Assembly (NCBI GenBank): GCA_031763025.1
Contig: JASSKH010000001.1
Coordinates: forward strand, 21,925,142 to 21,989,141
Reading direction: 5' to 3'
Source: Macrocystis pyrifera
Lineage: Eukaryota > Sar > Phaeophyceae > Laminariales > Laminariaceae
Length of the DNA stretch: 64,000 bases
Positions 1 to 11,705 of the stretch are shown in pieces (the stretch's first letter is position 1; each line of letters opens with the position of its first letter). Below the pieces are notes generated by a model. The model saw nothing but the letters and a program-made list of their open reading frames with translations. It did not search any database and had not been told where the DNA came from. Both the position numbers and the translations under genes were made by a program.

Positions 1-99
1 GGGGGCTTGCACGTCTTCAAGTGGAAGACGTACTCGCATTGAATAGCGTTTTAATTTTGTTCAAAACCTGGCGCTTGTTGGTGACTCGCCGCGTTGGGG

Positions 100-165
100 G
101 AGGGGTACTCTTTTGTTTCCTGCCTTGGTCATCTGACCATTGACCACGCATCTGTTTTGAGAGGA
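100..165 (+). repeat. Repeat A, copy 1 (G-tract plus TGACCATTGACCACG core)
   Basis: A G-rich tract and GTACTC are followed by a core containing CTGACCATTGACCACGCATC. The same core recurs at about 2966-3024 and, inverted, twice at 33500-33616. In all copies the homopurine tract sits at the same side. Confidence 0.65.
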
Positions 166-1865
166 GGGTGGGGAAAGAAAGGAGAAGAAACAAAACACTT
201 GGGGGGTGTACAGACACCTGATTTGTGGTGTAGTGCGGCGCCAATGATTTTGGACGGAAGGATAAAAGAAAGACTTTTTTCAGAACGGAGACCCACTCTA
301 TCGTAGGTCCCTTTTTCCTCCTTAGGCATGGAAACAACCCACTCCAGAGGTATTGGAACCTGTCCAGGTGACCAAACGGAGTAGACGATGGCGATGATGT
401 AATGTGAGAAGAAGGGGTGTGACAACAGCTACGGAAGGAATAGCCCCATTTTTTTCTCGAGGCTCCCTCTCAAGAAGGAGCTCTGTAACGCCCCCCCCCA
501 AAACAAAACTGTTTCGAGAACAAAGTGGACGCTTTAACCTTTGCCCGTCGCTGGTATTGTTCGACTCATTCTGATATTGTTGAACAAAAGAAGGGGATGA
601 ACGCTACGGCATGCCTTGTTGGGTACCACTCTGGGCGTAAATATAAGATCCGCTTGGTCTTATTATTAGTGTATAAACGTTCCTTATATTTCCAGCCAAA
701 GCGGTAGTTTCTCAGTTGAGGAACCTACTCAAATCCCAGGAACAAGTTGACCAAAAATTCCTATATATAGCGCGTCTCACAACTACAGCAGCAACAATAG
801 CAGTAGCAGTAGGGAACGGACCAGAAACCTAACAACTCCTTGTTATTGTACATGATCTAGTCGAATAGGTGTGCGTGCGTGTGGGAAGATGAGATAGGGG
901 TGCTTTCTTTCGCGTTTTGTTTTGCTGCGGTGCGTTCGCACGCCACGTTTGTTTTTGCTTCCCGTTGCTGCGCGCAACAAGCCGTCTATATTCAGATGGA
1001 GGCTGTAGCGAATAGACCTTGGCCCAGCTTGGCCAGAATGGTTGGAATTTTCTTGACTTGACTTCAAACCGTAACGACCGTATCCCCCCAGTAGCCCCGA
1101 CCGCCTAGGAAATATCTGGGAATGAATACAGTTGAAGTATTGAGGAGTTAGTGTGGGCTACCAACCACTTTGTACAGGCTGGGCCAAGCCTTGAGTGGTT
1201 TGCAGACTGCTGTTGATTCAGGCACTATCAACGCCAGAAGATGAATAGCACGGCGACACCAGACGGTACCGCTGGCACGGTGCGAAGGTGACAGCGAAAC
1301 CTTTTAGGCAGCAGGTTGACATGAAATTTTCTACTGTAGGTTTTTCCCTATACTGTATCATTCCACTCTGAAGACCATCTATTATGGGAATTTTTATTTT
1401 TTTTAAGGGCTCTCAGAACTGGGTTGTTTTGCCTAAAACCCGCGATTTACCCGACGGGACTGTTAAAAACACCGGTAAATTCCGCAGGATGCCCCCCTTA
1501 GTTTTCCGAGAACTTTCTCCAGCACTTTTCCGTTTCTCCGGAGGCGCAGTTGGAGTGTTCGTCCGTATTTCCAACTACGAGGACGTCATGATTTTTCATC
1601 AAAAATCTTCAAAGGTCCATTATTTCTGGCCCCAGTTCTGACAAAACACATCCTTATTTTTGACCCTCCAGAGAAAACTGATTGGCTGCTCCAAAAATCG
1701 AACTAGGCCTCTCGAGAAACGGGAAAGTGTTCCTCAGAGGTCTCGAAAGACTCCGGGGAGCATTCTGAGGAGTGTACAGATGTTTTGGGCTATCCCGCCG
1801 AGGAAAACGCGTCTATTCGGCCTGAAAACCCAGCTCTGTGAGCTCCGAAATAGTCTTCCCGTAAT

Positions 1866-1972
1866 ATTACGGGGATCCATAGTTAATAGGACCTATGGTG
1901 TACATCGAAACCTATTTGTTTGCCTATTTTCACTAACAATATTTGGTCCTGTTTACTATGGTCCCCCGTCAT
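1866..1972 (+). mobile_element. MITE family M, copy 1
   Basis: This is a ~105-bp element with terminal inverted repeats close to TTACGGGGGACCATAG and CTATGGTCCCCCGTAA. Its interior has AGGACCTATGGT, an A/T-rich middle and ACTAACAATATTTGGTCC. The ends of this copy are slightly eroded. Confidence 0.85.
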
Positions 1973-2128
1973 GGTTGGTCTAAGTTCGAGTGACGTCCGC
2001 CCAACAAGACAAGGGCGTAGTTGTTTATAAATAGTGGGTTAACCCCTTTACGAAGAACTGCAGTGCCATTGTCGATACCGAACACTTGAAAATAGCTTCA
2101 AATATTAGGTACATGTACAGTGCACTGC

Positions 2129-2234
2129 TATTACGGGGGTAGTTAACAGGACCTATGGCATACATAAAAACTTACATATTTAGGTATTTTTACTAACAAA
2201 AATTTGGTCCTGTTTACTATGGTCCCCCGTAATA
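2129..2234 (+). mobile_element. MITE family M, copy 2, flanked by TA
   Basis: It has the same inverted ends and interior as the other family M copies. TA lies directly outside both ends, as expected for a TA target duplication. Five left-end bases (CCATA-like) are missing. Confidence 0.88.
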
Positions 2235-2876
2235 AAAGGGGTTTAATAGCGATTACTTTGGCCAGGAACCTGAAAAATGTATACGTAGCCGTCAAACCCC
2301 TCGATCCCACGAGGACCTTTGACAGGGCCGGAAAGCGCACACATACGAAGGAATGTGTTTTTTCCCCGCGGTCGACTGGAAGCGATCACCCCGCCCGGTA
2401 TTTGTCCGGTATTTGTCGACGATGCTGCGGAGAAAACTGAGATGCCGTCGCCGAGACCATGAGCAGATTGGAAAAGCTGTGTTTTGACCCAATGTTCGGC
2501 GCTATCACTTTTAGGGTAGCTACGAGCTCCTTTCACGGGAAGCACATACATACCTTTCGATGCGAGAACAACTAGTTCAACGTCGGACGTTCACGTCTCT
2601 GGTTCAGCGAGTCGACCAAAGGTGCCCTTAATAGCGCGACACATTCCTTACACTACTGTTATATTGGAGGTAGACTTCGTGCTCAGAAAACTGATGGATA
2701 CCACGGGCGTTGTTGGACGTTGATGTGCAAGTTAATAGTGAACAGGCGCTACTATCGGAACAGCTCGCGCTTGCGCAGGCAAACTAAAAGCCTTCCGCCA
2801 AGGCTGCGTTGCTTGTTGATTTGAGACGGCCTTTTGCCAAAACGAAAGCAGATCCGTTCCCTGCCCCCGGTATAGA

Positions 2877-5800
2877 TCACATGCCGCGCTTGTTCGTACA
2901 GTGTAGCGCCCGAGAAACGTGCTGACAACTGCCCCAGCTGCTATGTGGCGGGAGGAGGGGGGGACGTACTGATTTGTTGCTTGCCTTACTTATTTGACCA
3001 TTGACCACGTATCCCTTTCGAGACAGAGCAGCTGTCATGTGGGAGGAAGGGTTAGGGTCCGAAAACATGTTGACAACTGCTCCAGCCGCTATTTGGCGGG
3101 GTACACCTTTGAGAACCCAAGCCCTGGCAGCCCTGCGGCGCTTTCCCCCGCCCCGCAATATAGACGATGCCCGGTGCTTCTCTGGAGGGCGGAACACCGG
3201 GTCAAGAGCAACGCTCAGGGTATCGTCGATAACCCGGCCAATCATGCCTCGCAGCAAGGGGCACACGAACTCCAGGCAGGGGTTAGAGTTCACCTGGTGG
3301 GAGGTTCCAACAGCCAAGATTGGTCTGGTCAGTCTCTCGAAAAAGCGATCTGCAGTCAATATGCTACCCTCTGCTAATGGTCACATGCTTCTTGTGTTTC
3401 GTACTCATTAGACGTTCATCGCTACGAAATAAGTGATTTGAGCATGGCAGCGGGCACTGTCTACTGGGCGCGTTTGTCCGTCCACAGCGTGGCAAGTTGT
3501 TTATCGCTACGAAGTGATTTGAGCATGACAGCGGGCATTGTCTACTGAGCCCGTTTGTCCGTCCACAGCGTGGCAAGTAGTGTTACAGCACCGTGCAGGG
3601 GAGCGAAATATGGAGGATATGTGCGCGAGGAACAGCGAGCTTAAGCTAGGGATGTCGCGAAGGACAGAACAAGGTGGTACAGTACGCATCACTGCTCATC
3701 TTCTCCCCGAGTGACCATGCAAGGACCAAGATGAGCGCGGCATCCTCAGTTGTGTTCAAACTGGGCCAGTGGTTTCCGTCTGCGTAACCTGTGTGTAGAG
3801 GTGTGCGCTTCACCTCAATAAGCCAAACTTGAAGGTCGTCGTCCACCATGAAATCGTACCCTAAAAGCTCGAAAGCGTAAGGCCGCCCTCGCTTGTTCAT
3901 CCCGGCGTGCGCCGCTGCCGCGACCGATATTGCCACCAACGCGTTCATTCGTGGCCGCAGGGTCTGCTCGACCCACCCTGTTGCTTTCCCCTTGTGGATC
4001 GATCTGCCATGCATACGTCAAGGAAAAAGCGCCACAGTATGGCATTTTCTTACGGGCACGGTTAAGTATCGTCTATACCTATTCTACCGCAATCCAGCAA
4101 TAGCCTCGCAACAGGTTTCGAGGACGTCACGCCCCTATGGTATCGACATAGGGGAGTGGTGCGGGAGACTCTCCAGTACAAGATGACAGGTCGCCGGATC
4201 GTTCATTCAGTGAACCTTATTTGCAGCGTCTTTGCTTTCAGCATGTTTTTCATCATATATCACTGTTCCCCCGCTTTCTCACAGAGCTACAGTACCGAAG
4301 TTCTAACAGGGCACCGGATAGATACTGGCCCCAGGCTATATTATTATTCAAGAAAAAACATATTCAACGCTAACTTACTTACGTGTAGCCGCCCTGGAAT
4401 TCCCTTTCCTCCCGGAATATTCATGGTGACTTTCTTATGGAGCTCTTTGATATGGCAAGCCATATCAGAGGACCGGCAGTGTACGCCAAGGCCGGATAGC
4501 TTGGAGCGTTACGTATGCATGTATGCGGCATTTCAGCCCCTTGGGACGGCACCCATGTTTCAGGGGCAAACTACTTGGCAATAGAGTTGGATCGCAATGG
4601 AATGGGGAAAACGGTTGAGCGTCTGAACTCACCCATCCCCGTCCAGCCAGTCTTGTAGGTCCGCGAGGGACAACTTGTTGCCGGGCTCGTCGTGTCCGTA
4701 GCTTGGGCTTCTTCGCTGGACGGCGTTGTTCGTGAGGTGCACAAACTAAAGCCGTCCACACACATGGTTGCACGTGACATAAACGACAATACGACAGCGA
4801 GGAAGCAGGTAAGGGCGTCTCGAGACGGCTTGAGGCATGCTGCCACAGCCAGGTGCTGCAGTTGTTGTCAGGAATATAAGAAAACGACCATCCACCGTCC
4901 GAGAGTTAGGCCGAGACGGACGCATGTGAACGAGGTTTTGACAGAGGTGTACAACCAACGTGGCTCGACCCGGCACAATTGAGCCATGGTGATTATCGTC
5001 GCAGCCTATCAAAGACCTGGACAACAACGATCGAGGCCCATAGGTCCGTATTAATACGGCAAAGATTGGCTGTTGTGGCAGACCAATCACGGCTTCCACG
5101 AAACGAATCAAGGCTGCCACAAAGGATCGGTTCCAAGCGTCCATTTATGTGGTCAACGCATCAAATGCACGGACGGTCAATACGGTGGGGCTGGAAAACC
5201 CTACCACTTCGGCTCTCACCCTATCCTTGGCCTTTCTTGGATCATTGCTGTATTTCACCGAGCTGGTTCGCACGTATGCGTCTTGGTGGCACCAAGCCGT
5301 GAGAGGGCACGCCCCCACGCTCCCGCCGGCTACCCCTCCCTTTCCGCCAGCCGGCGGAGGTTCCCCCACGCTCTCGGCCGCTCTAGTTTCGCTCGAGTGA
5401 TCGTTTCCCCTACTGTTGTCTTCGCCGCTTTCGGGTGACGCCTCAAACTTTGACCGACGTCGCCAGGACCGGGTAGAGGGGTCGGCGACGACCAGCACGA
5501 AGAGGCGGATGTCAAACTTGCGGCCTCGTACCAGAAGTGGTCGTTCGATGTAGCGTTGGACTACCCATCCGCTTCGGCCGGGCTTGCCGTCAGGAGAGTC
5601 CACAACGCTCAGAACTTCCTAGAAAACGCGGCGGGATAGAGGGCACCAGGTCGAGCTTAGGGTTTGGTTGGGCCAGCCGTGAGGCTTGGATTATCACGGT
5701 GTAAGTGCGTGTGTTGTTGCGCTGCGGGTGTTCACCGAACGTTCGGGTGGCATGTCAACACCTTCTCACTAGCTATTCCATACGGCATCCAAGAGCGATA

Positions 5801-8800
5801 GCTCTCCGGGTAGGAGCATATAGCAAGCGTGGTCTCGCTATCACGCCGACTTGGTTAACTTGCGGTCGTCAGCGGCCGCAAACCCCATGGACTGCCACTT
5901 GGCAGTCGATGACAGAACCCACACAGATTGACGACCCCGTGCGGATCGCCTGGACGATGTACCTCGTAAACATTCGTCAGGGCTAAAAGATGCTCGTATG
6001 TTTAGTTCGAGTTCCGCCACTTGCGCAGCCTGGAAGAAGGGTGAACAGCAGCGATCACCTTCAAGGAGCAGCAGATGTGGATGCCGAAGCCGCAGTTGGA
6101 ATTTGCGGCGGGCTTGACCACCCACGTGGGTGTGCCCCCCGCCGCCCCTCCCAGCGCGATTCCGTTGCGATTATCTCTCGCTTCCCCGCCCCTTTCTTCG
6201 GCAGAGCCCCCTCGACTTTCACCTTGGTTCCTGACACACTCGTCTGTTTCTGCACCGAGCGGTGCACCTGTAGCAAGTCGCATACTATCAAACTTCAGGG
6301 ACACCGACCCACTGTGAACTGGGACGCCATTCCTCTCGACGTCGGTGTCTGGGACCGGTGGTTGGCACGTCTCCGGGGCGATTCCCGGAGAGTTTCCCTC
6401 CACGTGGGGACCTCCCACCTCCAAATTTACCCTGCGGTCTTGTGCGCGGTGTGACGGTAACCTGATCCCCCCACTAGCCTCCTTCACGCAGACGTCGCCT
6501 CCGTCGATCAGAATTTTCGAATTTGCGTCAATATTCGGAGTTCTCGGTCGAAGAGGTCGTGCGGAGCACATCGGCGACGGCAGGGTCTTGGAGCACGGTA
6601 CTGCCTCCTCACAAGGACGGTTCTCGGTGCTTTTTGCTCCTACAGACGAAGGTTTCGTCTGTGCGTCCATGGCGATGCAATACGCTAGAAATTCTGCGCG
6701 CTCGTCTCCGGCTGCGGCGGCAGACGGCGCACCAGCTCTTTGAAATGCCCCACCCGAAAGGTAGAAAGTTTCCGGTACGATGTCGGCCAGAGTGGGAACG
6801 CCTCCAGAGGCGCAGTACGCTCGGAGACTTTGCCACAGACCCTGGAATAAATAGGCGTACGAAACATGTCAAACGCAGAGAACTGTGAGGCTTGTGATTC
6901 CTTCTGAAAGACGGCGTTCTGTTTTAACCAGTGTAGACGCACGCTATCGAGGGTAGATGTGTCAGCGTTGGAAGCAATTGTAGGCTCCCAAGCGTCGGGA
7001 GTTGGCAAGACGCTACTGCCGATCCGATATTTGCCGCCCAGCCACGTCGCGGCTTGTCAGCGGACGCAATGGCTTTCCTGCCATCGCGAAATACGTCCAA
7101 TATCTGCCTCAAACTTCATGTGCTCGTGCTGCTTGATTGCCTACCTGGTATGCTTTTTCCCGAATCACATTGTGACGCAGTGACATTCGATTACTTCAGT
7201 GCACGGCAAAGAGGGAAGGTTCGTAACGAGAGGGGCAGCCAGTTTTTTTGGTGCTCTTAGATGTGAACACAAAAAATTAGCTGGTTTTTTAGGGACTTCA
7301 GTGAGAAAAATTGGCAACGGAAGATAACGAATTCAGCATCGGCCACGTGATTGGTTGGGGGGAAATATTCATACGACACGGGCGCAGCACGACCTTACTC
7401 GCATTACTGCACGCTTCCACTATTCGTGGACGGTTCTTAAGGCCAACCTCAGCAATACCTTGTCGCCATTTCTGGGTCCCCGAAGGGTCAAGACGCTGTA
7501 CAAATGTGTCCCCCTCTCTGTATGCCTTACCGTGGGAACACCGTCCAACCACTCAGGCGGCCGCAAACGTTCATGGGCGCAGCAGCACATGCCACCACGG
7601 TTTTACACGGTGTGTTTGTTCGCTAATGTGAAAAATGAATGGAAGAGTTAACATGTGAATCACGTAGGTAGCGCACCTTTTTCGAGACCAGCGCGGCGTT
7701 GAATTCAAAGTGGTTCACAGCCTGCCGCACGTTGGCATCCAGGTTGGTTCCCTCGATGACCGGTCTCGACGCATACATTTCCCACCACAAATTGAACGTT
7801 TTGTTGCTGTCAACCATCGCCGAATAAGCAGAAACGCGAAACAAAGTACATATCATGAGCGTAGATCATGAACGATACGCAATGTAGGTGCTGGTTGTTA
7901 GCCCTCGTGGAACTTGAGGTAGGAAAGTTGACGATAACGAGTGACAATTACAGCAACGGTCACTGCGTGATCAGGAGATGATACAATGGTTGGTGTCCGA
8001 GTTACAATGGTCGAATGCAAGGAGTCGTACGTACGGCACGGGTACAATATGATCCCATCCGTAGTGCTCGGCGTTCACGCTGCTCCTACACGGCTGAAAA
8101 CACCAAAATTATCGTTGCTTTGGCCGCCATCCCGGGGCCCAGGGGTCAAGAGACTTGGTGGATAGGGACAGTATTCAACAAGGGCGAACAGCTTCCAGCT
8201 GCGTGGTTCCATTGACAGCAGCTGACGATGTTTTTCGGTGGGGTTGGAAACTGCGGAAGTTTACCGAGAGTGCGACTCGACTTACCGTTGAGCGTTTGGG
8301 AATGCCGCCTTGCGATCGGTTATCCTCTACCGATTGCGCGGACGATTGTCATGCTTGCCTGTTTTCAATGGTGGCCACCCGGCACTAGACTGTCGACACT
8401 CGGACCCTTGGAATAAATGAAAAAAAAAACACGGGTGCGTGTGACGCACCTTTGACCAACGTACGTTCAACTGAACGATTTTCCAGCATAGTTCCCTACC
8501 ACATCCTTTCGAAAACTGGCTATGAAAGTGTCAGCCGCCAGGTCGCGTCGTTCGCACGGCCATGAAGGCACGTCGGTAACGCACTCTGCTGAACTATCGC
8601 ACGTGTCCGATTTGGTGTACCGGTTCTACACACCTGTACCCAACGCTGCCCCTCCCGCCACCACGAACGCCTTTCATGCTCTTCTTCCGAGTCAGCGCAT
8701 TGCTACTGCGTACGACAGTTGCCGCCGTTGTGTTGTCTTCCTTGCGAGCGGGACCCCACCAAGGCCTGCGACGAAACGCCGCCAATACCGCCCTGGAGTT

Positions 8801-10798
8801 GTTGCCGGGAATGACCACATACTGACGCGCATACAGTAGGTGACATAAGGCGAAAACAGAAGTACACGCACGCGTCGTCGATGTTTGTATGAAAGGTGGT
8901 GCAGGTTTCGTGAGACTGCCGTGGGGGAGGTCGACGACAAAGCCAACGATTTACAGCAAAGGCCACTACATGATTGGGGGATGACACACATTGGTGTCCG
9001 AGTGACATCGCTAGGAGTCGTACGGCAAGGGCCCAACATGGTCCTACCCGTGCTGTTGCGCGCTCACGCTGCTCGCATGCTTCGTACACTCGTGACGGTT
9101 CATAGCGCAACGGATACAATATTTTTGGTAGCTATCCCGCGCCTCATAAAGGGGCGAATATACGTATGTAACTGACGTTTGGTTGCCGTCAAAACATTAG
9201 CTGCACTCACCGTGGAGACTATGTGTACAGTATTTCAGCCCACTGCTTTCCCGGGAGTTTCTTTTTAACGTCCTCCGCCGACGTTTTGGTGTGTTCGTAG
9301 GGTTTTTGCTTGTCCCCACACAGACAACTTGCGGACTTCAACTTATAGCACAAGTGGCAAAACAGGTATATGTGGCGAACGCAAGTGCCGAGCGTGTGAC
9401 ACAACCCTCTACGTTCCCGTACAATATTTGCCAGCGATAGATTGTTTTGTGCATCGGCAATTACATTTTTGTTGTTGGCACTGACGCGTCGTCTGTAATG
9501 TAATCCGAAGGCACCACACATACAGCAGTGCTCTCCCTAGGCCTCAGCTTCCCACTCGCCTTGTCCCTTTCAGCCACGTACCCATTTAGGATGTTGCTGC
9601 CACGCGCATTCACGGCAGTGTGGCTACTGCTGTACTATTACGGGGGACCATAGTAAATAGGACCTACGGTACACACAAAAACCTATATATATATAATTTT
9701 TTACTAACAATATTTGGTCCTACTGGGTATTTACCATGGATCCCCGTAATATCATTTATTTATTTTTAAATCATCCCTTTTACTTTCCAGCCTAACTCGT
9801 ACGAGGTTTTACCCTCAGCGACCTTCTGGACAAACCGTGGTCAAAGGCGTCGTCCCTTCTCCCCCCCTGCGCGTGCCTTTATTTTTTGTCACGCATAGGG
9901 TTCAGCATTCCCTCTGCTCGTCGATGCTTCATCGAATGTAGCTACTCGCGCTCTCGCGCTTTCCGCTAACCATTTTTTTTTAAGCAAGAAAAAGTCCCTA
10001 CGAGCATGCACTCGGTGAGACCCGAACCCACGAAATTGATATTTGATAGGCACGCGGACCACCTGCCAAGACAACGGGGACGCCGGTTGCGAGGTATGCG
10101 CAGCAGTACATACGAACCATAACAGGACCGGGGTACGTAAGGCAGGGTATGCTACGATTATTATTCAACGGTCATTTCTCCATCGATGAACGAGTTTGTT
10201 GATGCCCAACGCAGTATGTGGCAGTGCTCAGCCATCTGGCTGAGCGTGGGCTTCTTCGGACAACGCACCAGCTGCAAATATACGCCATAGCCGTAGTCGT
10301 ATACAAAAAGTTCATACCGGTATCATTCGTAGGTATGTTGGGCATTCCCCGTGCGCGTGTGGGCGGCCGCATCCTTGGAGTACACGCGTAACTAATCTCG
10401 ACCATCAATACTCGTATATAGGATGCGTCCGCATTATTTCCGTCGGCCCTCCTCACCTTATATCGCACTGGAAGCGAAAAGTCGCCGCTCCGCCGACGCA
10501 AAATAGACCCGCGCCGCACCGGGGAAGGGTCTCGCGTGGCTACACGCTCGTCAGCAGGTCGAGACGCCGGCAATGACAGTGATCGCCTCGGGCGTACACT
10601 GACGGTTACTTTTCCCTTGCCCGCAGAAGGAGGAGGGGGACGTTCTTTCGTAGCTTTGGTCTTGATCACCCTTTCAGGAGCAGATTTGTGCCCGTCGGGC
10701 GATTTCTGTGTCAGCGTTGCCGAGGGTGTTGAGGGCGTTGTATCATTTAATCTGGGTAACTTTAGAGGAGACCTTGGTACGTGTTGATCCGCTGTCAT
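2877..10798 (-). CDS. Tubulin-tyrosine-ligase-like (TTLL) protein, 8 exons
   Basis: TTLL enzymes use ATP to add glutamate, glycine or tyrosine to tubulin, usually in cilia and the cytoskeleton. Proposed exons, 5' to 3' on the minus strand: 10798-10412, 8821-8634, 7806-7677, 6841-6059, 5618-5220, 4745-4633, 4003-3814, 3293-2877, about 868 residues. Every internal join has an AG acceptor, a GT donor and matching phase. Motifs in order: PGNNS (about residue 134) with RRRPWW; FNLWWEM and NHFE; GLWQSLR and VPETFYL (236-263); WVVKP (475); QRYIERPLL then KFDIR (517-534); FVHLTNNAVQ; FELLGYDF; and WLIEVNSNPCLE, which is split by the last intron between E and V. A roughly 170-residue Ser/Gly/Glu-rich insert lies between VPETFYL and WVVKP. 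The 5' end is uncertain because the first exon stays open upstream of the chosen Met. The 3' end is also uncertain because the last codons run into repeat DNA. The substrate amino acid cannot be read from sequence. Confidence 0.88.
2891..3024 (+). repeat. Repeat A, copy 2, overlapping the TTLL 3' end
   Basis: A G-tract is followed by the TTGACCATTGACCACG core. The flanking block GTGCTGACAACTGCCCCAGC recurs in diverged form at about 3067-3095. The last TTLL codons therefore come from, or run into, repeat DNA. Confidence 0.6.
3293..5618 (-). CDS. TTLL catalytic core, exons 5-8
   Basis: Exon 5618-5220 carries QRYIERPLL and KFDIR. Exon 4745-4633 carries FVHLTNNAVQ and LADLQDWLDGDG. Exon 4003-3814 carries FELLGYDF and WLIE. 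The exon beginning at 3293 continues with VNSNPCLEF and then IDDTLSVALDPVF. The phases (0, 2+1, 0) fit without adjustment, which is strong evidence for these three introns. Confidence 0.9.
3413..3590. repeat. Two tandem copies of an ~87-bp unit in the last TTLL intron
   Basis: Two near-identical units begin TCATCGCTACGAA and end CCACAGCGTGGCAAGT. The first copy has a small internal insertion. They lie in the intron between the WLIE and VNSNPCLE exons. Confidence 0.8.
6059..6841 (-). CDS. TTLL gene exon 4, ATP-grasp start with a long insert
   Basis: The exon is exactly 261 codons and phase 0 at both ends. The acceptor TTATTCCAG precedes GLWQSLR, and the donor GTGATC follows HICCSLK. It carries VPETFYL near its start and WVVKP at its end. 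The ~170 residues between are low-complexity, far longer than the usual spacing between these motifs, so the ATP-binding domain carries a disordered insert. Confidence 0.85.
7886..8090 (+). repeat. Diverged intronic repeat D, copy 1
   Basis: This is similar over about 200 bp to 8887-9075. Shared blocks include TTGGTGTCCGAGT and GGAGTCGTACG and end near GTTCACGCTGCTC. A shorter third match lies near 7330-7440. Each copy falls in a different intron of the TTLL gene. Confidence 0.6.
8634..8821 (-). CDS. TTLL gene exon with GNNS / RRRPWW motifs
   Basis: It encodes YVVIPGNNS followed by RRRPWW, the usual N-terminal signature of many protist TTLL proteins. The donor AG|GTGTGT at 8633 leaves two bases. 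These pair with the single base that opens the exon at 7806 and restore the frame into FNLWWEM. Confidence 0.72.
8887..9075 (+). repeat. Diverged intronic repeat D, copy 2
   Basis: This is the partner of the repeat at 7886-8090, in the same orientation and roughly 70% alike by eye. It lies in the TTLL intron between the first and second proposed exons. Confidence 0.6.
9636..9751 (+). mobile_element. MITE family M, copy 3, flanked by TA
   Basis: It has complete inverted ends with TA on both sides. A small insertion sits near the right end (CTGGGTATTTACC). It abuts the tail of the SINE copy at 9761-10087. Confidence 0.88.
9761..10087 (-). mobile_element. tRNA-derived SINE, copy 1
   Basis: Read on the minus strand, it starts near CCGGCGTCCCC and has an A-box-like TCTTGGCAGGTGG and a B-box GGGTTCGGGTCTCACC. 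It runs through a ~230-bp body and ends GGCTGGAAAGTAAAAGGGAT before an A/T-rich tail. It matches 27919-28240 almost end to end. Confidence 0.82.
10412..10798 (-). CDS. TTLL gene, probable first coding exon (low-complexity N-terminus)
   Basis: This is an open frame of 129 codons rich in Ser, Pro, Arg and Lys, ending at a GT donor (GTATTG) in phase 0. It joins in frame to the PGNNS exon at 8821. The frame stays open about 30 codons above the chosen Met at 10798, so this may be an internal exon. The link to the TTLL gene is inferred from strand, phase and position, since the linker itself has no family signature. Confidence 0.5.
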
Positions 10799-11705
10799 CG
10801 CATCCCGGATCCTTTGACAGTCGGCTGTTTGAGACGGATCTCGATCAGGATATTGTAAGTTTTCAACTTGTTTTGGAGGCGTGTTTTAGTTGGGGTGCTT
10901 GGTGTGATCATCCCCCGTGGAAACAATCCCGTACCACCAATACCACCTCACACTCGCAACTACTCATTCTTCGATGATATAATGCTGTGCTTTAGGCGAG
11001 TCTCCTGTGCCGTGTATGATGGCGTCCTAGCCTCTTGGGTCGGCGTCGGACATGATATTCTTGTAGGACAGGGGCTGTCAACGAATAATTCCCGTCATAA
11101 AATAACGCCTACAGAAAATGAACAATGTTGGTTTGCTCTTTGAACTACAGCACCTGAAAGCACCAGCAGCGGAGAAGTGGGATGTGCGCGCTGCTATGCA
11201 AGTCAGTAGAAGTGGGATGAGTAGAGGAACCCCGCGCCAAAAGTGGATATGCCATCGCCTTTCTTCTTCGGCGCTGGCTACTGCTCCTCAGCGTGAGTTG
11301 AACTTGCTAAATATCGCTGTCGTGATATGCTGTATTATAGTAGTAAAAAGTAGTCGGAGACCTCCGCACCGAGTACCCGTACGAGTACCACACCTTTCAA
11401 TTTCCGCGTGTTTCAGGTTTCAAAAGCCAAGCCGCAAAGTAGTTTCAGGGTCAGCTCTAGCTCCAGCTTCAGATGTAGCTCTACCTGCTAATCACCATAA
11501 TGGTTGAGTATTTATGCGCTGCTAATAAAGTGTTCTGCTGCAATGAGTGCCAGGGACAAGGTAACGTACCGCACAATTATGAACGGCCTGTTACAGCAGC
11601 ATCATTATCAGGTATCAGGTACCTATCGAACATGATGGCGAGCAGAGGAGGAAAAGGAACAATCGTGCCTGTGTGCACCAGAATGCAGTCACAAGAAAAC
11701 TGACG
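10799..11705. other. Intergenic, no clear gene
   Basis: This lies between the proposed TTLL 5' exon and the 3' end of the upstream minus-strand gene. It contains short open frames only. If the TTLL first exon extends upstream, up to ~90 bp here may be coding. Confidence 0.5.

Larger units (their letters stand above)
1..2876. other. Intergenic, repeat-bearing left end
   Basis: I see no convincing gene here. The stretch holds one repeat-A copy (about 100-165) and two MITEs (1866-1972 and 2129-2234). The open frames are short and have no family resemblance or splice context. Confidence 0.6.
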
